DNA from: Turnera subulata
Lineage: Eukaryota; Streptophyta; Magnoliopsida; Malpighiales; Passifloraceae
NCBI GenBank assembly: GCA_028386065.3
Contig: JAKUCV010005671.1
Coordinates: 103,649 to 167,648, forward strand
Direction of reading: 5' to 3'
Length of the DNA: 64,000 nt
A model generated the notes under the pieces. It made no database searches, was not told where the DNA came from, and saw only the letters and a list, made by a program, of their open reading frames with translations. The translations under genes and the position numbers were made by a program. This document shows positions 33,507 to 45,065 of the stretch, piece by piece (the stretch's first letter is position 1; each line of letters begins with the position of its first letter).

Positions 33507-35512
33507 TCAGGAGGACACAGAGTCCATATCGGCAGCCGCCTCTTGCAGGCCCTCTGGGTTGTCTTGGGTGGTGCCATGCGTTGCCAATGCTCCGTGGCCA
33601 AGCACCGAATGAGAGGTTTCAACAATGGGTGCCGCCTCCCTGATAACACTATGGCTTAGTCCCCGAGTGTCGAAGGACACATCCATAGGTTTAGTATTAC
33701 CGTGGTTCGTTGTAATCTTCTCCAACAAGGCGGAGAAAGTGCACTGAGAGGGAACAACAGTGGAGGGGATGACCATGGGGTTGTCGTGTGAAAGCCTAGA
33801 GGAGTCTTGGGGCATAAGGCGGGAGTAAGGCATGGGAGAGTTCAACTTTTTGACACGTCGCTGAGCTTTACCATGGGTGGAGTCCGTAATTTGGAGCTTG
33901 GAGAGGGCAATAGGTGGAGGGACGTGTGCATGCATGACGGTAGGGAAGTCAAGGGTCAGATGAGGGAAGGAGGCTGGTTTAGTATGGGCTGCAAGGTCTG
34001 TTGTAGACGTGTTTAACCTAGGCTTAGAAGTGAGCTCGGTGTTTACCGGTTTGGACCTTTTGGTGGGCTCGGTGGGTGAGTTGGATGGGGCTAGGGAGAA
34101 GGCTGGCATGGTTGTTTCAGATGTGGATGGTCTCACGGCAGTATATAAACTCGGGTTACCTTTTGTGTGGTTAGTAATAGACATTTCCGGAGCAGAGGGC
34201 AGGATAGGGGTCTGTGTTTCCTTTGTGGTCTGGCGATTTGGCGAACTTCTAGGGGCTGCAGGCATAGTTGTGGAAAGCATGGACTTGTCCGTGATTGAGG
34301 CTGCCGAGATATGTGGAGCATGCACTGAACCTGGGGCCTGGGATACGGACATTAATGGGGTGGACAAGACTGGATTGGTTTCCTTAGGAGGCTGCGAGCT
34401 TGGTTTTTGGCACTAACTTCGGGCCTCTCAACGGGAACATACTCAAGCAATACATCAAATCTGGATCCCGAATTAGTGGAGGTGTTTCCTCCCTTAATGG
34501 AACTGCTTTCCTTGTTAGGCCCTTGGTCACGTTTCTGGTGGGTCGCAGTGGAACGCGGTGATCGCTGTTGCCGCGGCGCCGCCACTATCCACTCTCCTCG
34601 TGGCTGACAGCTTGGTGGTGCAGTAGTGGTAGGGCTCGTGATTAGAACAGTGGAACCCGCCGGAGAGGAGGAGGATGACGGTGACACATTCAAGGTTGAA
34701 GGACAGCTCGCCATACTGTGACCTACAAGACCACAAGTGAAACAAATGTCAGGAATATTTTCATATGATATATGGAACCAACGATCATCAACAAACACTT
34801 GAGATTGGAGTGGTTTAGAGATATCAATCTCCAATGCCACCCGTGCATAGCGTCCTCTAATGGCATCTTCCGTATTGTGATCTATGCGGACCATCCTCCC
34901 GATTCCATTGCACACTACTTCCAGGAGTCTCCTATCATAGTATTCGCATGAGAGACTGGGAATTTGCACCCAGGCCACAACAGAGGTGATTTTATGTTGT
35001 GCAGGATTGAATTGAGGCTTTCAGGGTTCCACGGTAAGATAATGGCCAAAGACAATCCAAGGGCCGTTGGTGAGTGCGTGGAGGTAGTCTTGTCGGTTGT
35101 GAAAACGAACAAAATAAAAGTTATGCTCCAGATCCACCACATGAACACCCGCCTTCAGGTTCCATAGATTGGAAAGCTTGTTACATAGTGACTTGAAGCC
35201 AATACTACGACCCCAGAGCTTAACGATGAGGGTATTCTCCCACCGCTTATGGAGCATAGCCCTGTACCGGTCTGAAATCTTGATCACCGGCCCTTCAGGT
35301 GTCTGTGTCGCCACTATGTCACCTTCTTGCTCGACAAAGCCATCACCACCAGCAGGGAGGTTCTGGTCTGCAACGAGCTTATCCTTGAAGGACGGAGGCG
35401 GGGAGGGAACCACCTCCACAGGAGTCATTGAGACATCCAAGGAAGGAGCGGTGGCCATGGGAACCGGCTGCCTTAGGCCAGAGGCGGCCGGGTAGGTCGC
35501 GGACATGCGCAA
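33507..35512 (-). pseudogene. LINE 2 ORF1 (DUF4283 plus zinc knuckle), one stop and one frameshift
   Basis: From the ATG at 35512 a proline-rich N-terminus leads to a DUF4283-type domain (ENTLIVKLWGRSIGF, NGPWIVFGHYLTVEP). A TGA at about 35021, where tryptophan is usual, interrupts the frame, which then continues through AWVQIPSLSCEYYD and an intact zinc knuckle CFTCGLVGHSMASC. Near 34360 the frame shifts into a Ser/Thr/Pro-rich tail ending at 33507. The protein would coat the element RNA. The overall layout matches LINE 1 ORF1, although the sequences are far apart. Confidence 0.82.
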
Positions 35513-35599
35513 GGGTTTCAGAGAAAAGTTTCAGGGTAGGAATTCGCAAGCAAAAATTAATCAGTTAACTGCCCCTCTCTCTTTTTTTTTTTTAACTCA

Positions 35600-36105
35600 G
35601 AATAAACTACTAGTTTGTTACAAACATTAAACATTCATCAAAATTGCATATTAATTAAACATTAAACCTTCATCAATATTGTATGTTAATAGTTTGATAC
35701 GGATCGTAATGCAAATTTTTCTCTTCTGCTTCTCTTTTTTTCCCCCAACAGTTCGTGTGAACTTAGAGATCAAAAACACACTCTTTATCTACTCCAAATA
35801 GCTCCCCGTTGTCCAAGGAATAGGACTGGATGAAAAGGAACCTAGTATCGGAATCCAAAAACTAGTATGAGATACCCTAAGCGTCTCAAGATCGGGATTA
35901 TTAAGAGATTCTCCAAATAATCGTGCACAAATGGCATATTTGGAGAAGGGTGCATATCATTTGTGCTATTTAAACTCAATTCTATAGTCTCTATCCCCGT
36001 TTCCACAAAACAAAAGCACCAACTCTCCATCAGACTATAAATACTTAGCAACAGTGATGCCCTAAACTTCATGGGACATAATATGATTGACTTAATAAAA
36101 AAAAG
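35600..36105. other. Intergenic, nothing recognised
   Basis: AT-rich sequence without supported coding potential. CATTAAACATTCATCAA and a similar word recur at 35620-35680. Confidence 0.35.
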
Positions 36106-36275
36106 AACCCATGTGGTCTTGGTTTAAGTGGTAAGCCACTTGATTCTGTTTATATTGAATTCGAGTCCTCGTGTATACACGAAATGTTTAATAAAAATTT
36201 CATCCACAAAAGTTAAATATGAGACTCGGATTGGATTTGGATTAGTCAGGGTAAAGTTCTGAATACCGAATGAGC
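36106..36275 (+). mobile_element. tRNA-derived SINE (Au-like), partial
   Basis: TGGTTTAAGTGG (36118-36130) matches an RNA polymerase III A box, and ATTCGAGTCCTC (36159-36170) a degraded B box about 30 bases on. The later words GGATTAGTCAGGG and ATACCGAA near 36238-36270 resemble the body and end of plant Au SINEs. There is no clover-leaf acceptor stem, so this is not a tRNA gene. The target duplication could not be fixed. Confidence 0.55.
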
Positions 36276-36499
36276 AATCAGAAAATCAATCTATTTACGC
36301 GACACAATGCCATACTTGGCCACTCATTTAGAGTTTCCACAAATAAATGACGCAGATGTAACCACAAAATGAATGCAAATATGTAGAAATTGGTGCAATT
36401 GTTATAAAAGTGAGGGAGAAACAAATTCTTGATGATAATATTGCAACTGTGATGATGATAATGCAACCTTGGTAATGATATAAATAATGGAGAATAGGA

Positions 36500-36870
36500 T
36501 GAATAAATTGATAGTAATTAAACTAAGATAGAAATAGGGGATGACAATAAGTATATGAAATTAGAAAGGAAGAGATGAGAAGTTTATGGTGAGATGTAAG
36601 TGTAAAAATATGAAATGGATGGCAATTTATAATTAAAAATAGGGAAATAAAAATAAATAAGTATAATTAATTCAGAAGGATAAGATTAGAGGGACGTTAG
36701 GTAAAAAAAATGATATTAAGATTAAGAGAAATAAAATTATAAAAAGTAAATGGTCAAAAAGATGAATCTAAATAGTGGTTATGTATAGTGATAAAATATT
36801 TATCAAGGATAAATTCAAATATGATAAAAGTTAATTTGATTAATAATAACAACATTCACGCTAATATATT
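36500..36870. repeat. Dispersed AT-rich repeat, copy 2
   Basis: This is the diverged relative of 2870-3187 plus 15507-15590: the same order of GAGATGTAAGT, GGGAAATAAAAA, TAAATGGTCAAA, AATATTTATCA and AAATTCAAATATG words is found. It is not interrupted here and shows the sequence expected at the LINE 1 target. Confidence 0.5.
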
Positions 36871-38432
36871 TATAATCACATTAGTAGTTTTTTGCTTTGT
36901 TTTTTGGATGGTCCAGGGCAACATGGGTAATGTTTCAGAAGATCCAAACCGAAATCACGGGATGCCTTGATGCACCTCAAAATCAGACCATCTTCACAAG
37001 ACTATGCTGTCATGTTGCTTGCCCCCACCACTCCACTTCTTTCTTCCATTTCACACCATCGTTGTGGGGTTGTGGGCTTCTTGATTTCCTTCTCGTCTCG
37101 TAGCTACATTTTCTTTGTCCACCTCCCGTATCCATCCATATATGTGCCATCTTTTATAAACAGAACTGTTCTCTGCCTCTTGTGGCATACGGACTTAGCT
37201 TGCAATAATAATGTAATGTAAACATTCTCCCAATTATTCTTCACGTTCTCACTGATACTCTCAGACAAAATTCTGTCATTACAGTATGTTAGCCATCACA
37301 TTTATATCTGAACACAATATTTGGACCAAGTATAAATAAATAAATAGCATTCCACTGAATGTTTCTCGTGCGCCTCCTTATTTTTGATTGGCCGAAAGAC
37401 AACCTCAACTTTTTCAAACCAATTCAGTTTGCAAAATTACGTTCTAATAATGTGCGAGGACAGCCTGGTGGGTTAAGGATGAAATCATCAAAGCCTACAC
37501 TGAGTTATCAAACTATCACTAAGTTGTACCGTTACCGTTGGGTCAACAAACCGCGCATTCCCTGTCTACACTGAATTATCACTACCGCCAAGTGATTTTT
37601 ACAACTTACCTCAGTCCATTTCTCTAGTGAAAATCAAAGCATTTGATAATGACAACTAAGCCCAGTTCAACTATCAAAGTGCCGGTCCAATTCCATGCAC
37701 CATTAAGCCCAATCACACAGACACAAACACACACATTGAATGAGGAACACTTTGTTAAACACATTATTCTTTCGGCCTACTATTTCCCTTTTCCAGTAAA
37801 AATATTATTCTTTTGGCTTGTTATTTTCCCCTTTTACAGTAATAGATTGAATTGAATAATGCTATATTTAAAATCAAGCCAGATATATAAAAGCTCTGGC
37901 AAATCCATATACTTCTAGGATCAAGGCAGATATAAAACTGTAGCACAAAAACAATACACGTTGTAAATTAGTCAGTTCCATATACTTATTCAGAAAATTA
38001 AAGTTACAATACATTTGGGTGTAGAAGAACAAACTCGGAGCTGGATGCCCAATTTTGTCTGGATCCAATGGCGACATAACTTCTTTCCTTTTCCATGTTT
38101 TCACAATGCTCCAGAATGTAGTTTCTAAAACATCCATGGACCTCTGTAATCCGATTTTCCTAAACATTGATAGATGCCTACTTGCATGCGCCCTCAATTC
38201 CAAGCAAGTAATTGAGCTACACACCTTTTAATCAATAGTGGTATAGCACATGGCTTTCGTTTCAAGCAGAAATTTAAGTGTGACTGTACAAGAATGTGGG
38301 GAGGTTCTAACCAAACTTATTCTATATTTAAATCTCAAAGACACCTACACCGCGATACACGAACATACAAAAAGAAGGGTGGGATCTTCAGCACCGTGAT
38401 TCTGAAGAACACTCCCGGTTTGACACTACCTC
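36871..38432. other. Intergenic, no gene recognised; 3' flank of the WD40 gene
   Basis: Open frames here are short and without domains. The last few hundred bases probably contain the 3' UTR of the WD40 gene, read on the - strand. Confidence 0.4.
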
Positions 38433-41400
38433 CTATAAGTATGAATCAAGATACCCATATGTATGCCTTCTGTTATACTGCAGTAAGCTGGCATAAGTCC
38501 GATCCCAGATCCCTATGTATAAAGACTCGTCGTCTGGACTAAGAGCTACACCTGAAATCTCACCAAAGAAATCTATCTCTTGCCTTCTCGTGTAATCCGT
38601 TTTAGTACTGTACACATGCACAAAATCTGCAGGCTCAGCCACCACCATGAACTGGCCGTCTGATGAAAAGCGAATTGATCGTACAGCGCCCAAGTTCCCC
38701 TTCAGAGTAGCAACAGGTGATGACACGTTTCGAATATCCCACACCCTGCAAGTCTTGTCCTGATTCCCGGTGGCAAAAATGTGTCCATCTGGGTGCCATG
38801 CAGATGCAAAAGAGTAGTCTAGATGACCTACAACGGTGCACACAGTCTGCAAAAGAGTAACCAGTATTAACAATGGCAAATAGCACGCCATTTTATATCC
38901 CTCAACATCAAAAGATTTACCAAATTGATAGAAGGCGTTGTGTACATATTTTTGAGTGATTAATAGAAGGCTTTAAGCCCCTCATTAGCAAAGAAGACAT
39001 CAAAGGATTTGCATGCTTTAATAAATTCCTCAACAGCATCACGTAAATATCACCAGCATTACTATCTTAGAGTCCATTCTTTTGTTATCAGCATGCAAAC
39101 AAAATTTGCTTCTGAATCTTGGGAATGGAAAGAATAAGAAAAGGAAATTTATCATCAGACATGCCAAAATAGAAGGTCAGAGAACTCATTTTCAGTCAGT
39201 TTCATGGAAGAAAAAATAATCAGAATAAGGGGTATCTTTATAACGGGTGACCATGAACAATCAAAATCTAGGTGAACGTGCACATCCATGACACGGTTAC
39301 AACTCTAAAGCAGAAACGAAAAGGGAATTCAAGTCAGAAACTTCTTGAACCTTTCCACTCTGAGAATCCACGAGCAATCCATCCAGGTTATCTCCAACAA
39401 CAGCTATAAGTCGACGGTCTGGGCTAATTGATGTGTGCTGCATCACAGAAAAAGCTCAGTCCCGAATCGAAGTAATTAACAGGTCACAGGAGCTATAAAG
39501 TTCCTAAAAACTGAGAGAATGAGGATTGCTAAACCAAAAATGCAAGTTTATAAAATGGAATAATAAAAAAAAGGCCCTGCCTTCTACCTATCTCACATTA
39601 AGAAGGTTAAATCAAATTCCAATGCAATTTAAACTGAATTCTAGTAATAAATGGGTCACATATCGATTTCAAAAAGATTTGCAATAGGACTTCAATCATT
39701 ACATTGTTCACTTCTAGCAGTAGCACTTAAGTCCTTACTATAAAAAAGTCCTTGCCAAACAACACCAGTAAAGGGAAAAAAGTCCTTGCCAAACAACACC
39801 AGTAAAGGTGACAGCTTCCCCAAAAGCAATTCGCCTTCAGTTCATTTTTCTCTCATAAAAATTTAGGAATGGGAATGAAAGATAATCAGTCAATTTCACA
39901 ACGCAAATGTAGGGTGTTAGATGCAACAAGGGCAAAGGAAACTCACATTCACTGGCCAAGGGAAACGGAAGTGATTCAAAAGTTGAAACTTCTCCATGTC
40001 ATACTCTCTTATACCAGAATCATTATTAGACGCCATGAAATTAATGCCACCCCTGCAATACAACTTTAAAGTCAATCTAATTGGTCCAGGGAACAATTAA
40101 TAGTCACACTCACAATATTCACCAGAATCAACCTACCTGAGGCTGTCATATATCTCAATGGCATTTGTGATGGCATTCTCATCATATGTGGTACGGGTAC
40201 AAAAGGTTACTCCCTTTTTATCCAAACGCTGCAAAAACAGATAATGGCACTTTGAAGAGGTTGAATTTCATAAAGAGAAAGGATTAATACCAGAAAATTT
40301 CTCTACTATTCCTGCAGGCATATGCTCAATTCATGTGAAAATAGCATAGATTCTGTCCCCATCTTTTCAAGTTTTTTTGCAACACTGACAGCTTGACAGC
40401 GAGACTAGGACAATAAGCTAGTTTTGCTTTTTCCAGAGAAAAGCACAATCATAGAAGAACATATATACAAAAGCATGAATTAGTCTGTACAACTTTTGGC
40501 AGTAGTAATGTTCCCAGAAACATGTCCATGGACTGTAAGCATAATTGACACCAGATTTGACATATTCTTATACTTGGGCTGATAATGGCAATTGCTATAA
40601 ATAACATACGTAAAATGAGGAAAAAGGAGCCAGTACGCAAGGGGCATCCAACATGTGGGCTAAATATAATATTTAAATGAACCAGATATAATGCTAAAAG
40701 AAAGCAATGGCTTGATATCAAAAAGATACTACTAACAAATTGGTTAAAAATGAGGCAGGAACTGACTTATGGTTGTCAAAAAAACTAATCTTCTGAAAAC
40801 AGGGGATCTGCCTTACCATACGTGGAAAACTAAGTATTACCCAAAGCTACTTTACTGTAGGTTCTCCAAAACCACCATCCAAAAAGAAAAGGGAAACCAA
40901 CATGCAACCGAGATATGTTAAATAGCCACTCCAGATAAGGAAAGAAATCCTAAAACAATCTATCATAGAGCAATGATATTCACCTATGCCTGGCAAGCTG
41001 CAACCATGAAGTATGTGCAATCATTTTAGGCAAAATGAACCTTACATCATTCTAAAAGATACATAACATAAAAAAGTCAATCTAAGGCCATATAACCATG
41101 CCCATAAATAAGATATAACACTCCTAATGGACAGTGGAGAAGAAATGACCAGTAGCAGAACCCAATATTTGTTAGGCATAGTACACCCTAGAACAACTGA
41201 AAGGTCCGGTAAGGATGGGTATATAAATTCCATAATAATGCAACTTCGCATGACAGAAGAGAGAGAGAGAAGAGAAGAAAATAAAAACCACAGTCCAAGC
41301 ACCATCACACACTAACTAGATGTGCATATGCACAAAGAATGCCTAAGCAAAGGCCAAGCAAGAATAGAGCCAAAAATACAAAGAGTAGATAAAACCTTCA

Positions 41401-42941
41401 GATGAGAGATTGTGGATGTCTTAAATTACATATATTAGTAACCATCAGCATAGCTTGTGAAATGTCTGAAACTGCAGTGAATAAAAGAGGTGCGGATATG
41501 TCAACTTACTTTGCAAGTAAGCTCTCCTTGGAATCCTCCTGCAACAAGGAAGTTGTCCTTGACTGCCAATGTACTAATCTGAGTTTGGGTGAAACCTTCT
41601 AATAAGCTTCCAGCATGTTTCTGAATACCAAAGAATTGAGAATGAGCAAACAAGACATATGTTTAAAGTTAAACAGACACTATTGTACATGGTTAGGTGC
41701 CTCCACAAGGAACAACATTCAGTGGAGAGAGGGGGAGGGATAGAGAAGAAGGAGTGAAAGCAAAAATTATACACTGAAGAACAAATGTACTGCAAACTCG
41801 AAATACAGGAAATCATAATACCTCGGTAGGTGCCACATGTCCGGAAAAGTTGATAACCTCTGATAAATTGGAAGATAAGGATGACCAGTGCATGACCGAG
41901 TAGTTAGACATGAGATAAACGTCATGTTTCGAAGTAGCCCACACCAAGTTTCTTAGCTGCATTAACATTGCACGAAGGAAGGTAATCAATAATACATCAC
42001 AGGTGTGTGCAGCAAAGTCAATTGGAGAGGAAACATGACTGCCAATGCCTTTGAGAAAACACAGCCCCAACAAGAAATTTGGGCATTAGCAAAGGTATTA
42101 CTGATAAGAAACAGCCAAAGTAGGAACAGAAGACATTTTAACAAAGGGAACAACGCGCGTAAGCCACATAATTAAGCAATCAAGCTGATAGATAGAGTGA
42201 TTGGGTAAACGCAAGAATAGAATAGCAATCAAAGTCCACAAACCTGAAAATGAAGTATGGTGGGCTTAACCAATCTAGTATTGTGAAAGAACTGATAGTA
42301 GTTTCCACCCTTGGCCATTTGCTTACACTTCTGAAACAAAGGAAAAAAAAAAAAAACATGAATAAAACACACAACATACATCACCAGGATCACAGAACTA
42401 AACTAAACTAAAACAAAGCAAGCAATTCCGTGTCTGGGAAGGGGAAGGGGAACAAACCTTGTCAGCAGCTTCACCGGACAAGGGGATATTCTCGTAGTTC
42501 TTGTACTGCTCCAGCCTGGTGAGCCTGTACTTGTCCCTGGTTATGTTGAGCCTGTCCCAGGGGATGCCCTGTATGTCCTGCCCCCGCCGCGCCTGGGCCG
42601 CCGACGTGTCGGTCACCCTCGTAAGCTGCCCACCCCCATCACAATCCAAGGAAGAACAGAAACAGGTTGGTTAAAAGTTCAACCAAACAGAAACCAAAAA
42701 GAATTTTAGACGACCGATAATCATCCACAACAACGCAAGGGGGAAAATAAAATAAAATAAAATAAAAAAGGAGGAGGAACAAGGAAGGAACCATGTCATA
42801 AGCGTCGGCTTCCATGTCAGCACCGCCAGCGGCGGCTGCTCCTCCAGCGGGATAGTTATCGTCGTCGAAATCGTCGAAGAACTCGGCGACCTCGCCGTCC
42901 TCCGCCATGTAATTGATATCCCCCAGGCGGTAGTCGGACAT
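38433..42941 (-). CDS. WD40-repeat protein, C2A9.03-like family
   Basis: Nine coding exons on the - strand by eye: 42941-42792, 42625-42458, 42330-42244, 41956-41822, 41620-41510, 40228-40137, 40052-39947, 39437-39351, 38846-38433. Phases agree and give 449 residues. The N-terminus is acidic (EFFDDFDDDNYP) with a glycine/alanine stretch. The conserved GIPWDRLNITRDKYR and FFHNTRLVKPTILHFQLRNLVW segments lead into the propeller. The clearest WD repeat is at about 316-355 (GHLDYSFASAWHPDGHIFATGNQDKTCRVWD, abbreviated: GHLDYSF to CRVWD). Homologues occur in plants and fungi without a firmly assigned function. The first donor is ATG|GTTCCT, a weak match to consensus. The 3' end TYGYLDSYL is typical of the family as I recall it. 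Confidence 0.9.
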
Positions 42942-43270
42942 GCTGTGCCTCTGTGTTAAATTTTTATATACGCAAATCAATTCCAGTAAGGAAGCCAAAA
43001 CAAATAATAACAAAGAAAAAAAATTCCAGAGGAGGAAAAAATGCATAAAAGCAGATTTAAATTTTATTTTTTAAAATGGGAACATGGAAGGTAGAAAAAA
43101 ATTAGAAAAAAAAAAAACAAATGACAGTAAATGCCCCATCCAGGTAGAGAAAGGAAGGAAACTACATGCGTACAAACAGAGTGGAAAAAGAAGCTTACAA
43201 ACAAAGAGGAAGAAGAAGAAGAAGAAGAAGAAGAAGTGTTGGGAGGGAGGGAGGGAGGGAGGGAGGTTTA
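42942..43270 (-). promoter_or_regulatory. 5' UTR / promoter of the WD40 gene with pyrimidine tracts
   Basis: Upstream of the start codon (read on the - strand) lie a possible AG acceptor shortly before the ATG, then TTC repeats (43202-43236) and TCCC repeats (43241-43266). Pyrimidine patches like these are common around plant transcription starts. A 5' UTR intron is possible but not proven. Confidence 0.4.
43202..43266. repeat. GAA and GGGA microsatellites
   Basis: About ten GAA units are followed, after TGTTG, by about six GGGA units. Reading frames across it are low-complexity and not genes. Confidence 0.9.
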
Positions 43271-43568
43271 GATGGAAGGGAGGAGGGTTGAGAGGAGGAA
43301 GGTAAAGGAAAGGGAAATATTAGTTGGTTTTGTATTTATTAGTAAATATAATTTGTTTTTTTTAAGTTTCCTTCTGGTCGGATTAGTAGAGGAGGGGAGG
43401 AAGGAAGGAAAGAAAGGGGGTAATAATAATGGGATTGTGTTGTGGGGAATGGGGGATAGATTATACTAGATAGATAGGTAGATGGATAGATAGATTGTCT
43501 GTCTTCGTTGTTGTTTTATTATAATTCGTCGGCAATAAACAGCAAACCCCCGCCCCCTCGTCTTTTTA

Positions 43569-43605
<37 letters not shown>

Positions 43606-44563
43606 TAGCCGCACGCAATTTGCATGTTTTTGTGTGTTTTTGCTTTTCTCAATAACACCTTTTCTATTTTTTTTCTTTTCTTTTTTTTTTTTCTGGAAGT
43701 GGAAAGAGGGGAGACGAGAGAGAAGATAACCAGCCAGAGAAAAAACAAAGAAAAAAAAATAAAAAAAGAGACAAGGGAGGTCAGTTTCGTCTGTGTATTT
43801 GATTTGTTCGGGGTAGGTAGGTCTTTTTAATTATAAAGCTTTTACTACTTCGAAGGGAAGCAGGGGGAGAGGATTGGATGAGTAGTAAGTAACAGTAACC
43901 CCCCTCCCTCCCCCATCATGATCATCTTCCCATTGCATGCATTATCTTTTCTTTATTGGGAATACCGGAAGTGTAGTAGTGTTCTATTCCATCCATCCAT
44001 CCATCATGCTCATGCCACGCTCCGCCTTCCACCGACTACCCAATTAATCTCTCCTCCTCCTAACTCTCCACGCCTCAATCTTATATTTTTGTTATTTGTT
44101 ATATAGATAGGACTAAAATTCTAATATATCTTTAGTACAAATGCAATTCCCTCATTTACTTCTTAACTATTCCCAATTTCTCATATCTAACACCTAATAA
44201 CCAGGCCACATTTCATTTAATTAACAATACCCCCCACCACCACTTTTGGAGTCAAACAAAGTCCTTAAATCCAAATATATGTGGAACTAATCGGGCAGCC
44301 ATTATTCTCACAACCTGATGTATCAAATTGTGAAAGCATTTGAAAAAACAAAAAGGGGAAAAAACGTTAGTTACTGCAAGAAGACCATCAATCACTGACA
44401 AAGCTGAAAGTTTGTACTGATAAGCATAGGATCACTTTGCAATGGTAATTGTAACATCTTGAAGCTTCGTCCAAGATAAACACCCCTAGTCCATTATAAT
44501 TATACAATGCACCAAAACCTTTTCATTTCTTATTACAGAACACAGGAACAAATTTTTATATTG
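43271..44563. other. Intergenic, microsatellite-rich, no gene
   Basis: GATA-type units (43465-43495), a GAT run (43571-43602), T and A runs (43680-43770) and CATC units (43978-44004) are present. No supported coding sequence was found. Confidence 0.5.
43571..43602. repeat. GAT trinucleotide microsatellite
   Basis: Ten or so uninterrupted GAT units. Confidence 0.9.
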
Positions 44564-44568
44564 CAACC
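44564..44568. repeat. Target-site duplication of the copia element, left copy
   Basis: CAACC directly precedes the left LTR and recurs at 50582-50586 directly after the right LTR. Confidence 0.93.
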
Positions 44569-44934
44569 TGTTATAAAATAAAAAGTGATTGATGGTATAT
44601 AATGACTTGATAATGAATTTGATGATTTTGATGAAAAGAAAATAAGAAGAGAATAAGATATAAGGGAGTATAAAGGAGAGAAATCTATTATTTCTGAATG
44701 AATGAATATCACATCTATCACCCTCTATTTATAGGCAATTGGAACAGTGTAAACGGAACAATGTGAACGGTCCAAAATGTGCGGCGACGAGTTGTCATCG
44801 GGTTGTCGGCAACGAGTTGTCATCGAGTTGTCCAAGATGGTGGCTAGCAAAGTCTTACTTGTACTGTCCAAGATGGTAGTAAAGTCTTACATATTGTCAA
44901 CTACAATGAACATTCACTTGATTTATTCATAACA
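44569..44934 (-). repeat. Copia LTR (3' LTR in element orientation)
   Basis: This copy is 366 bp. It contains a TATA-like word in TCTATTTATAGGC and GTTGTCATCG repeat units. It is 45 bp shorter than the other LTR because the latter has extra tandem units. Confidence 0.92.
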
Positions 44935-44946
44935 TTCCCCCTTTAA
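44935..44946 (-). promoter_or_regulatory. Copia polypurine tract
   Basis: On the - strand AAAGGGGGAA runs directly into the LTR start TGTTATGAA. Confidence 0.8.
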
Positions 44947-45065
44947 TGTCATTGTAGAAGATAGGATAGAATACGCTTAGGAAAAACTGTCTCGTTAAAA
45001 ACCTTACCGAGAAAAACCCAGTGGGATAAAAACGTGGTAAAGGGAAAAAGAGTGCAGTGCGTATT

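Larger units (their letters stand above)
29308..35572 (-). mobile_element. Near-intact L1-type LINE
   Basis: On the - strand the element has a short leader, ORF1 (35512-33507), a 24-bp gap, ORF2 (33482-29344), a 22-base 3' UTR and an A tail (the T run at 29308-29321). Length is about 6.26 kb. Flanking CTCTCTC plus T-run sequence at 29298 and at 35574-35593 is the likely target duplication, and the right flank's T12-AAC matches the T/A nick preference of L1 endonuclease. Only three reading-frame lesions were found (one stop, two frameshifts), so the insertion is young compared with LINE 1. Confidence 0.9.

Noticed and set aside
36111..36185. tRNA gene
   Set aside because: A- and B-box-like words are present, but no acceptor stem or anticodon arm forms, so a SINE is more likely.
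43084..43305. Lysine/glutamate/glycine-rich frame
   Set aside because: It is the translation of GAA and GGGA microsatellites in the WD40 promoter.
44569..44934. Treating the copia LTR as a solo MITE
   Set aside because: A second LTR, a matching CAACC duplication and full copia domains in between show that it belongs to a complete element.
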